Numbered from the stretch's first letter, positions 1 through 5,020 are shown. The stretch: 5,020 nt of DNA from Geodermatophilaceae bacterium (GCA_013696785.1 JACCXW010000430.1:1-5020), one strand, 5' to 3'. The notes: generated from the sequence alone by a model not told the origin. Program-made: numbers and translations.

Positions 1-163
1 GACACACGACCCTGCTCGGCGGGCCGCGTCGCCCGACTCGTCCCGCAAGCTCAACCGCGTCCGGCGACCCCCGCGCCGGCCGAGCCGACAGGCGCGCTCG
101 TCCCGCACGGGATCCCTCAGCCGGGACACCGAGGCTTGCTCGTCGGCGTCCAAGTCGCGGCGG
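1..163. other. Gene-free stretch downstream of the two-component operon
   Basis: No reading frame on either strand here has a plausible start, ribosome binding site or recognisable protein content. It lies just past the stop codon of the minus-strand response regulator. It contains an 11-bp direct repeat, CTCGTCCCGCA, at 37-47 and 97-107 (exactly 60 bp apart), and a small inverted repeat at 100-127. A gene outside the window could reach in from the left edge, but nothing in the sequence supports that. Confidence 0.5.
100..127 (-). terminator. Possible weak terminator hairpin after the response regulator gene
   Basis: GTCCCG at 100-105 pairs perfectly with CGGGAC at 122-127, and a smaller alternative stem (TCCC at 101-104 with GGGA at 109-112) is nested inside. 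It sits about 40-65 nt past the regulator's stop codon on the minus strand. There is no T-run, which is common for high-GC actinobacterial terminators but also means the call is weak. It could be chance in GC-rich DNA. Confidence 0.2.
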
Positions 164-835
164 TCAGTCGCGGGCGTCGAGGTAGGCGAGCACGGCGAGC
201 ACGCGGCGGTTGTCGTCCGGTCCTGGCTGCAGGTCCAGCTTGTCGAAGATGGCCGCGGTCAGGCTCTCGACCGTCTTGACCGACAGGTGCAGCCGCCCGG
301 CGATGGAGCGGTTGGACCGGCCTTCGGCCATGGCGGCGAGGACGGCGCGTTCGCGCGGAGCCAGGCGGGCGAGCCGGGCCGCACCGCGGACGTTGCGCAC
401 GAGTTCGGCGACGACGTCCGGGTCGATCGCCGAGCCTCCCTCGGCCACCCGGCGCGCGCCGTCGACGAGTTCGCTGGCATCGGCGATCCTGTCCTTGAGC
501 AGATAGCCGATTCCGTCGACACCGGCCCCGAGCAGTCGAAGCGCGTAGTCCGGCTCGAGGTACTGGGACAGCACGAGCACGCGGACTTGGTTCCGGTACC
601 GCTCGCGGATCCGTTCGGCCGCCAGCAGGCCGGCGTTCTGCGAGGGCGGCATGCGGATGTCGACGACCACCAGAGCGGGCTGCTCCCGGGCCACCAGGTC
701 GAGCAGCTCCTCGGCGCTGCGGGCCTGCCCGATGACGTCGAAGCCGCCGCCGGTGAGGATGCGGGTGACTCCCTCGCGGACGACCGCCGAGTCGTCCGCG
801 ACGATCACCGTCTGGGAATCTCGGCGCGCAACCAT
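164..835 (-). CDS. NarL/FixJ-family (LuxR-type) response regulator
   Basis: This 223-residue protein is a DNA-binding response regulator, phosphorylated by the kinase encoded just upstream. An N-terminal receiver domain (about residues 9-125) has the acidic pair D14-D15, phospho-acceptor D59 in VVVDIRMPP, the switch residue S90 and the conserved lysine K114 in LLKDR. A C-terminal LuxR-type helix-turn-helix (about 158-202) starts LAPRERAVL and has the recognition helix LSVKTVES. Length and domain order are normal for the family. I chose the ATG at 835 because the receiver domain starts soon after it and a purine run (AGGGGGG, minus strand 844-838) lies just upstream. The open frame continues upstream to 1129, but that part reads antisense-like through the kinase gene. 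The start lies 31 nt inside the kinase gene, implying translational coupling. The target genes are unknown; the operon itself or the divergent lipoprotein are reasonable guesses. Confidence 0.93.
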   Translation of the reverse strand: MVARRDSQTVIVADDSAVVREGVTRILTGGGFDVIGQARSAEELLDLVAREQPALVVVDIRMPPSQNAGLLAAERIRERYRNQVRVLVLSQYLEPDYALRLLGAGVDGIGYLLKDRIADASELVDGARRVAEGGSAIDPDVVAELVRNVRGAARLARLAPRERAVLAAMAEGRSNRSIAGRLHLSVKTVESLTAAIFDKLDLQPGPDDNRRVLAVLAYLDARD

Positions 836-2571
836 GTCCCCCCTGTCGGGGGACTCGTGACGCTGAGTGCTCCGTCGAGGGCCACCACCCGGTCGGAAAG
901 ACCGCGCAGGCCGGACCCCGCGCCCTCGCTCGCCCCGCCGACTCCGTCGTCGCCGACCTCGATCACCAGTACGCCGTCGGCGAGGGCGAGCCGGACACGG
1001 GACTGGGTGGCCCGCGAGTGCCGGGCGACATTGGCCAGACCCTCGGCCACGACGTAGTAGGCGGCGGTCTCCACGGCGGCGGGCAGCCTGCCGTTCAGTT
1101 CCGTTCGCAGCTCGACCGGCACCGTGCACCGGCGAGCGAGCGTCCGGACGGCCGGCTCCAGACCCTCATTGGTCAGCACCGCCGGGTGGATACCGCGGGC
1201 CAATTCCCGTATCTCGCGCATCGTTTCCCGCAGCTCGGCCGCGACCGCGTCGAGTTCCTCGAAGAGCAGGTCGGGAGCCCCGGCGGCGCGGGCGTGCAGG
1301 CGCACGTCCTGCAGCCGCATCGACAGCCCGAGCAACCGGTGCTGTGTCCCGTCGTGCAGATCCCGTTCGATCCGGCGACGCTCCTCGTCCGCCGCTGCCA
1401 GGATCCGGGCGCGCGAGGCGTGCACCTCGGCGAGCTGGCGCTGCACCTGCGCGCTCAGCCGATCGTTGTCGATGCTCAGCCGCAGCACCGCACCGACCGA
1501 GGCCATCAGGCCGGGATCCTCGACCAGCATGGCGTCGTGCACGACAGCCGCGACCGGGTTCCCGCGCCGCTCCAGCATGAGGACCGAGCGCCCATCGGTC
1601 TGCATGGGCGGCGGGGCCCTATCACCGCGCTCGTCGGTCCAATGCTGTCCGTCGGTGTCCCAACGCAACACCTCGATGGTCGGGTCGGCGAGGGCCTGCC
1701 GGAGAGCGGTCTCGATCCGAAGCGGCCCGCGGTCGTCGCTGAACTCGACCGCGAGCCGGGCGGCCGGCCCATGGGGGGCCCGGAGCCGGAAGACGCCCCA
1801 GGCGATGCCGATCGGGACGAGGACGCGGGCGCCGAACAGCAGCCAGGCCTCCACCTCCTGCCACGGTGGGCCGAGCGTGATGAGCGGGCGTCCCGCGGTC
1901 ACCTCGACGACGAGGTTGGCGGCCTGGTACCCGGCCGCCACGGCCGCCAGCGCTCCCCCCGAGAGCACCGGCCGGAGGATGCGTCGCGACGGCGACGACG
2001 CGGCCCGCCAGCGGAGGATCAGCAGTCCGAGGACGACGGCGAACCCCGCCACGATCGCCGTTCCAGTCACGGTTTCGACCGCCTCGAGCAGCCCCGCGTT
2101 GGGTGCGACGGCGAACGGATTGGACGGGCATCCGGCGCAGCCGTCCGGGTTTAGCAGAGGGGGGTCGTAGACGAGCAGCCGGGTGAGGCTCCGGACGACA
2201 TAGCTGCCCGCCACGACGGCCACCGTCGTACGCGCGACTCCCTCCAGCCGCCGCCCCGGAAAGCTCAGTACCAGCCACGCGAGCACAGGGTCGTAGTAGC
2301 GCTCGAAGGAGAAGCCGAGAGCAGCCATCCAGCCGACGCCGGTGGGGGCGTAGCTGCCGACGAACCACAACACGCCGCACAGCGTCAGGGCGGCGCCGGT
2401 AGGGACGTCGGGACGTCGACGCCACGCCAGCACACCGGCGGCAACGAAGGTCAGCCCCAGCGTGGTATCCAGCAGGAGGAAGCGCGGCGGCGCACCTTGG
2501 CCCACCCCGACGATCGCCGTCACGAGCGCGAACGTGACCCCGACGACACCGCTGACGACGCGTGCGCTCAC
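805..2571 (-). CDS. Membrane sensor histidine kinase, DesK/NarX-like (HisKA_3 type), with eight predicted helices
   Basis: This sensor kinase of 588 residues (590 from the alternative GTG at 2577) is predicted to phosphorylate the regulator encoded next to it. Numbered from the GTG at 2571, the N-terminal 260 residues hold eight hydrophobic segments (about 3-23, 32-49, 58-75, 80-103, 114-133, 166-186, 199-222, 242-260). Arg-rich loops fall on the cytoplasmic side if the N-terminus is inside. The loop between helices 5 and 6 is then outside and carries C145-x-x-C148 followed by PSNPF. Residues about 265-375 look like the degenerate GAF-like linker common in actinobacterial kinases. A coiled region leads to the HisKA_3 box ERRRIERDLHDG, with H406 the phospho-acceptor. 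The ATPase domain has its N box at N514 (EGLANVARH), G1 at GDDGVGG (541-546) and G2 at GSGLRGL. The stop overlaps the regulator gene by 31 nt. The signal sensed is not known. Confidence 0.93.
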   Translation of the reverse strand: MSARVVSGVVGVTFALVTAIVGVGQGAPPRFLLLDTTLGLTFVAAGVLAWRRRPDVPTGAALTLCGVLWFVGSYAPTGVGWMAALGFSFERYYDPVLAWLVLSFPGRRLEGVARTTVAVVAGSYVVRSLTRLLVYDPPLLNPDGCAGCPSNPFAVAPNAGLLEAVETVTGTAIVAGFAVVLGLLILRWRAASSPSRRILRPVLSGGALAAVAAGYQAANLVVEVTAGRPLITLGPPWQEVEAWLLFGARVLVPIGIAWGVFRLRAPHGPAARLAVEFSDDRGPLRIETALRQALADPTIEVLRWDTDGQHWTDERGDRAPPPMQTDGRSVLMLERRGNPVAAVVHDAMLVEDPGLMASVGAVLRLSIDNDRLSAQVQRQLAEVHASRARILAAADEERRRIERDLHDGTQHRLLGLSMRLQDVRLHARAAGAPDLLFEELDAVAAELRETMREIRELARGIHPAVLTNEGLEPAVRTLARRCTVPVELRTELNGRLPAAVETAAYYVVAEGLANVARHSRATQSRVRLALADGVLVIEVGDDGVGGASEGAGSGLRGLSDRVVALDGALSVTSPPTGGTWLRAEIPRR

Positions 2572-2577
2572 GACCAC

Positions 2578-2583
2578 CCTCCC
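2578..2583 (-). promoter_or_regulatory. Ribosome binding site that decides the kinase start
   Basis: On the minus strand GGGAGG directly abuts the GTG at 2577 but is 6 nt from the in-frame GTG at 2571. The second spacing is the usual one, so 2571 is the better start and the protein is two residues shorter. An in-frame TGA at 2598-2596 rules out any start farther upstream. Confidence 0.6.
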
Positions 2584-2700
2584 GCTGGATGATGCTCACA
2601 CAGCGCGGGCAGGCGTGCCCACAGGGAAAACCCTCCACAGCCCGGGGGCTTTCTCGGCGGCGGCGGCGTGACCGGTCCTCCTACGGTCTCGACATCCGAC
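2584..2700. promoter_or_regulatory. Divergent intergenic region with small repeats, probably holding both promoters
   Basis: This region separates the minus-strand kinase operon from the plus-strand lipoprotein gene, so promoters for both must lie here or overlap the coding ends. I found no convincing -35/-10 pair on either strand. Visible structure includes GGGCA/TGCCC (2607-2611 and 2616-2620), AGGG-AAAA-CCCT (2623-2634), and CCACAG repeated directly at 2619-2624 and 2635-2640, 16 bp apart. A 16-bp offset is not an exact helical multiple, so the pair is only a weak operator candidate. A GTG at 2668 opens the lipoprotein frame early but has no ribosome binding site near it. Confidence 0.35.
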
Positions 2701-2708
2701 GGAGGAGG
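2701..2708 (+). promoter_or_regulatory. Strong ribosome binding site fixing the lipoprotein start
   Basis: GGAGGAGG ends 4 nt before the ATG at 2713. It favours that ATG over the in-frame GTG at 2668, and the signal peptide begins right at this ATG. Confidence 0.75.
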
Positions 2709-2712
2709 ACAG

Positions 2713-3687
2713 ATGCGAAGGTGCACACTACGTACCGCTGCCATGGTCTGCTTGTTCGGTTCCGCTGCCGCGTGTGGCGGTACGACGCCGGCCGCCACGA
2801 CGAGCAGCACTCCGCCCAGTGACTCCACAGAGTCGCTGGCGATCGGCGGCCGGGAGGCGGTCTCGGTCCACATTGCGGGATCCCCGGACTGGCTCGCCGC
2901 CGACGAAGACAACGTTTACGTGAAGCGGGACAACGGCGGTGTCGACGTTCTCGACCCGACCACCGCTGCCGTGGTCAGGTCCTTCGATCTCGGCAACGAC
3001 CTGTGCCAGGGCCTCGGCGTGGCCGACGGCACCCTGTGGTCGTGTTCCGGACCTGAACTCGTGCGCATCGACCTCGGCTCCGGTGCGGTCGCTCCGACCG
3101 CTGCGGTGGGCAAGACTTTCGAGCAGGGCGAGCTGAACGTCGGCTTCGGCCGGCTGTGGGTGCTGCTCGGCGACGGCAGTTCCCTGCTCGGCATCGACGT
3201 CGACACCGACCAGCCCGGCGAACCGATCGCCCTGCCCGTCCGGGGCACCGACGTCGCCCTCGGTCCGGACAGGGTCTGGGTGCTCAGCGCCGTCGACAAC
3301 GCTGCGGTCGAGGTGGATCCCGACGCAGGTGTCGTCCGGCGGATCGACGGGCTTGCCGGGGCGCGGGCGGCCGTCGCCGTACCGGATGCGCTCTGGGTGG
3401 GCGGAATCGCAGAAACCTACCGCATCGAACTCTCGACTGGAGCGGTCACCGCCACGGTGGACGGTGGCATCGGCCGGGTCGGAGCGATCGCCGCCGACGA
3501 CGAAGGGGTATGGGTCCGGGAGGGCGGCGTGACGCTCACCCACCTGGACGCCGTGTCCGGCGCTGTGCTGGAGGAGATGTCGGCCGACATCGGCAGCGGC
3601 GGCGACCTCGTGGTCGCCTTCGACGCGCTCTGGCTGACCGCCTTCGACCACGAGACGCTGCTACGCATCCCGCTGGACAAAAGCTAA
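2713..3687 (+). CDS. Secreted lipoprotein with a predicted seven-bladed beta-propeller
   Basis: This 324-residue protein is predicted to be exported and anchored to the outer face of the membrane. Residues 1-20 form a signal peptide (Arg-rich start, hydrophobic core) ending SAAAC-GG, with C21 the likely lipidated cysteine; the -3 residue is Ala rather than the usual Leu, so lipidation is probable, not certain. A Thr/Ser/Pro-rich linker runs to about residue 45. The rest is seven repeats with an aromatic at the same place in each: Y69, W109, W149, W189, W228, W267, W307, a spacing of 39-40 residues. Most repeats read like LWV...RIDxxTGxV, as in PQQ/NHL/YVTN-type propellers. The last repeat stops short, fitting ring closure by an N-terminal strand. 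C98 and C111 in blade 2 could form a disulfide. No catalytic residues are recognisable, so a binding or signalling role is more likely than an enzyme. It is divergent from the two-component operon. Confidence 0.88.
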   Translation: MRRCTLRTAAMVCLFGSAAACGGTTPAATTSSTPPSDSTESLAIGGREAVSVHIAGSPDWLAADEDNVYVKRDNGGVDVLDPTTAAVVRSFDLGNDLCQGLGVADGTLWSCSGPELVRIDLGSGAVAPTAAVGKTFEQGELNVGFGRLWVLLGDGSSLLGIDVDTDQPGEPIALPVRGTDVALGPDRVWVLSAVDNAAVEVDPDAGVVRRIDGLAGARAAVAVPDALWVGGIAETYRIELSTGAVTATVDGGIGRVGAIAADDEGVWVREGGVTLTHLDAVSGAVLEEMSADIGSGGDLVVAFDALWLTAFDHETLLRIPLDKS

Positions 3688-4069
3688 GAGGCCCGTATAG
3701 ATCGTGGTGATCGACCCAGACGCCGCCGTGACGACTTTCGCCCGCGCTAGCGCCGCTGACCCGGACCATCGACCCGGTCAGTATCCCGCTCGAAGCTCTT
3801 GCAACCGGTCGGGGGACGCCCCCAAGGGGGAGACACCGCACTCAACATCCGTTGAGCCTGGTCAACGGGCCCGGTCCGGGCTCCGGCGCAAGGACTTCGA
3901 CGTTGACCGCAGCACCAACGTCATCGATGCCGCACACTCTCCATCGGTGATCAAGAATCAGTCGCCAGATTCGCCGTCTTGTCCCTGTCCCGGTGTCCCG
4001 ATCCTCATGATCGCCGGTCGACTTCATGAGAACTCGCCGCGCGACCAGTACCGATGCCGGCCGGTCGCC
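3688..4069. other. Gene-free stretch between the lipoprotein and the ABC remnant
   Basis: Open frames cross this region on both strands, but none has a supported start or recognisable protein content, and their composition looks like read-through of non-coding or antisense DNA. The only clear structure is the G5/C5/G5 element at 3811-3830 and an imperfect dyad at 3757-3780 (TGACC pairing GGTCA at the ends). The minus-strand frame that contains the ABC fragment runs on to a stop at 3842, but its last part matches nothing I recognise. It may be decayed flank or an unknown small gene. Confidence 0.45.
3811..3830. repeat. G5-C5-G5 three-part element able to form alternative hairpins
   Basis: GGGGG (3811-3815), ACG, CCCCC (3819-3823), AA, GGGGG (3826-3830). 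The middle C-run can pair with either G-run, though the second loop (AA) is too small without opening the stem. It lies about 125 nt past the lipoprotein stop. It could act as a distal transcription terminator or be a relic of an intergenic repeat. No T-run follows. Confidence 0.35.
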
Positions 4070-4252
4070 GAGATGTCCTTCGGCCAGTTCCCGGATGCGG
4101 TCGGCACGGACGACCCGGACGGGGAGGTGAGTGACCAGCAGAGCCGTGCCGGGATGGCCGTCAACGACCTGGTCGATGATCGCCGATGGCGCCGGGTCGA
4201 GGCCGGCGTCGCCCTCGTCAAACAGCAGCAGCCGCGGTTGCGTCAGCAGAAC
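4070..4252 (-). pseudogene. Fragment of an ABC transporter ATPase (Walker B to H-loop)
   Basis: About 60 residues on the minus strand match the second half of an ABC ATP-binding domain: LLTQPRLLLFDE (Walker B with catalytic Glu), then DAGLD (D-loop), a short helix, ALLVTH (H-loop His), and RADRIRELAEGHL, which fits the usual closing strand of the domain. Upstream in the same frame there is no Walker A, Q-loop or LSGGQ signature, so the fragment cannot bind and hydrolyse ATP as an ABC domain. Upstream DNA instead encodes integrase remnants. The subfamily is unclear; the style resembles exporter-type or CydCD-like ATPases. It is most likely a gene fragment left by recombination. A start codon exists far upstream at 4423 in this frame, but the intervening residues look like out-of-frame integrase. 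Confidence 0.65.
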
Positions 4253-4264
4253 CGTGCCGGGTCT

Positions 4265-4819
4265 GCGAACGGGCAGCAGCGCGCTCGACTCGCCGCACTG
4301 CCTGGCAATCAGGACGCCGCGCGGGGCACACGGCGACGTCGGCCAGCAGATGCGAGTAGGTGTCCACTGGTGATCGCCAACGACGACGACCGAGGCGTCT
4401 GGACGCGACCGTGATGTCGACACGGCCAGCGATCACCATCGACGCGGCGCCGTGACCAGGTCATGCAGACACACCGGCCGGACCTCCACGGCGTTGGCCA
4501 AGCGGACGAACGTCGTTGTCACCAGCTCGGAGAGGTCGTGCCGTCCTCGCGGGCGAACATCCGATCGCCGTCGCCGGCGGCGTTGGCGACGCAACCCCCC
4601 GCCGTGCGCTCCGCGTCCCGCGTCAGCCTGTCATTCAGCAGCGCACCGATGGTGCCGGACCAGGTCGACCGCAGCTGGTCCTCGCCGTGTCGGTCTTGGG
4701 ACGGCCCTCGACGACCGGAACCCGGACGAGCTGGCTGCAGACGACCAGCGTTCCGCCCTCAAGGTCGAGCCGGCCCAGCGAAGCGCGCGGGCGTCGCCGC
4801 AGGTCCCCACCTCAAGGCT
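4265..4819 (-). pseudogene. Decayed tyrosine recombinase (phage-type integrase), catalytic domain only
   Basis: Read across frames, the minus strand spells out an actinobacterial integrase catalytic domain of about 180 residues. In order: GDARALRWAG (region of the first catalytic Arg, frame starting at 4819), LDLEGGTLVVCSQLVRV and VVEGRPKTDTAR (beta-hairpin with the Lys of PPKT type), GTIGALLNDRLTRDAERTAG, MFAREDG, then ELVTTTFVRLANAVEV, LHDL (HxxR box), VDITVASRRLG and DTYSHLLADVA, whose Tyr (codon 4358-4356) is the expected nucleophile. Frame changes occur near 4770, 4683, 4540 and 4456, and a TAG at 4822-4820 closes the first frame. At 4456 one missing base turns HDLRH into HDLVT, losing the catalytic Arg. 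The GH box reads LGRRRW. No N-terminal core-binding domain is present. The recombinase is dead; it marks a former integrative element or prophage. Confidence 0.8.
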
Positions 4820-4891
4820 CTATGAGCCGCCCCGCGTAAGCGGATCGGCCACCGGGACGCCTGTCGGGGCGAGGTAGCCCGGCGCAGCTGA
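4820..4891. other. Short gene-free junction between the integrase remnant and the repeat cluster
   Basis: Where the missing integrase N-terminal domain should lie, no integrase-like residues are visible in any minus-strand frame. A perfect small hairpin, GGCTC-TAT-GAGCC (4816-4828), overlaps the integrase edge. The loss of integrase coding sequence so close to the repeats beginning at 4892 suggests a rearrangement or insertion junction here. Confidence 0.35.
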
Positions 4892-4982
4892 GTGGCACTT
4901 CATGGTCCTTTTCCGCTGGTGCCGGTCGCAGTAGTGGAGCGAAAGGTGCCACATTTCGCTCAACGGTGGCACTTCTTGCTCC
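4892..4982. repeat. Cluster of three 17-bp repeats, possible insertion-sequence end
   Basis: Three copies of one motif: plus strand 4892-4908 GTGGCACTTCATGGTCC, minus strand 4952-4936 GTGGCACCTTTCGCTCC, and plus strand 4966-4982 GTGGCACTTCTTGCTCC. The outer two agree at 15 of 17 positions; the middle inverted copy agrees with the third at 14 of 17. Multiple short repeats near the tips are known for IS21-family elements, and the motif style recalls actinobacterial members, but I cannot confirm the family. The transposase genes, if any, would lie beyond 5020. Alternatives are an operator array or a recombination site. Confidence 0.5.
4937..4961. repeat. Perfect 8-bp inverted repeat inside the repeat cluster
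   Basis: GAGCGAAA (4937-4944) and TTTCGCTC (4954-4961) are exact reverse complements around the 9-bp centre GGTGCCACA. The left arm belongs to the middle 17-bp repeat and the right arm sits between it and the third repeat. The arrangement fits a protein-binding site for a dimer, for example a transposase or regulator. Confidence 0.55.
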
Positions 4983-5020
4983 ATCGCGATGACCCGACCA
5001 GGGGGCTGTGGGCCCTGGAG

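Noticed and set aside
287..1057. Long plus-strand frame antisense to the two-component genes
   Set aside because: It is a high-GC shadow of the two-component coding frames and has no recognisable motif.
836..1129. Upstream extension of the response regulator frame (98 more residues)
   Set aside because: The added part is Arg/Gly-rich, has no domain, and lies wholly within the kinase coding sequence; the receiver domain begins right after the ATG at 835.
1018..2170. Two long overlapping plus-strand frames antisense to the kinase
   Set aside because: The kinase on the other strand is certain from its motifs; these frames are low-complexity mirror readings.
1622..2638. Long minus-strand frame overlapping the kinase membrane domain
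   Set aside because: Its product is Arg-rich with no membrane segments or domains; the other frame encodes the clear eight-helix domain.
2668..2712. GTG start for the lipoprotein 15 codons earlier
   Set aside because: It would put polar residues ahead of the signal peptide and has no ribosome binding site, while GGAGGAGG precedes the ATG at 2713.
2728..3651. Long minus-strand frame antisense to the lipoprotein
   Set aside because: It is the mirror of a strongly supported propeller gene and has no domain of its own.
3704..4414. 236-residue plus-strand frame over the gene-free region and the ABC/integrase relics
   Set aside because: Gln/Arg/Asp-rich with no domain; it is antisense to the ABC Walker B region, which is recognisable on the minus strand.
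4252..4423. Reading the ABC frame as one gene from 4423 to 3842
   Set aside because: The first 55-60 residues are integrase DNA in the wrong frame, and Walker A and the signature motif are missing.
4452..4877. Overlapping plus-strand frames at the right end
   Set aside because: They are the reverse strand of the integrase relic and lack recognisable content or a convincing ribosome binding site.
3688..5020. tRNA gene as integration target, and CRISPR array
   Set aside because: I saw no cloverleaf-like sequence with a T-arm consensus, and the only repeats are too few and in mixed orientation.

Overview
The window is GC-rich, with the strong G/C bias at third codon positions and GTG start use expected of a high-GC actinobacterium. 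The domain architectures agree with this: a DesK/NarL-type sensor kinase with an eight-helix membrane domain, a LuxR-type response regulator, and a lipoprotein with a short actinobacterial-style signal. I cannot name a genus from the sequence alone.

Left part (1-2577, minus strand): a two-component operon. The kinase gene comes first (start near 2571, stop at 805) and overlaps the response regulator gene (835 to 164) by 31 nt, so the two are probably translationally coupled. Bases 1-163 lie downstream of the operon and show no gene.

Middle (about 2578-3687): a short divergent intergenic region separates the kinase from a plus-strand gene for a secreted, probably lipid-anchored protein. Its mature part is a very regular set of seven repeats of 39-40 residues, best read as a seven-bladed beta-propeller. 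The divergent arrangement suggests, but does not prove, that the lipoprotein is controlled by the two-component system or supplies it with a signal. The kinase has an extracytoplasmic loop with a CxxC motif that could be the sensing surface.

Right part (3688-5020): no intact gene. It is a patch of decayed mobile or accessory DNA. On the minus strand there is a tyrosine recombinase (phage-type integrase) catalytic domain broken by at least four frameshifts, one of which removes the catalytic Arg of the HxxR box. Next to it is a fragment of an ABC transporter ATPase that keeps Walker B, D-loop and H-loop but lacks Walker A and the signature motif. At the right edge are three copies of a 17-bp motif in mixed orientation plus an 8-bp perfect inverted repeat, which look like the end of an insertion sequence continuing beyond the window.

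I do not see an intact novel defence or mobile system here. The most interesting intact unit is the two-component system with its divergent propeller lipoprotein.
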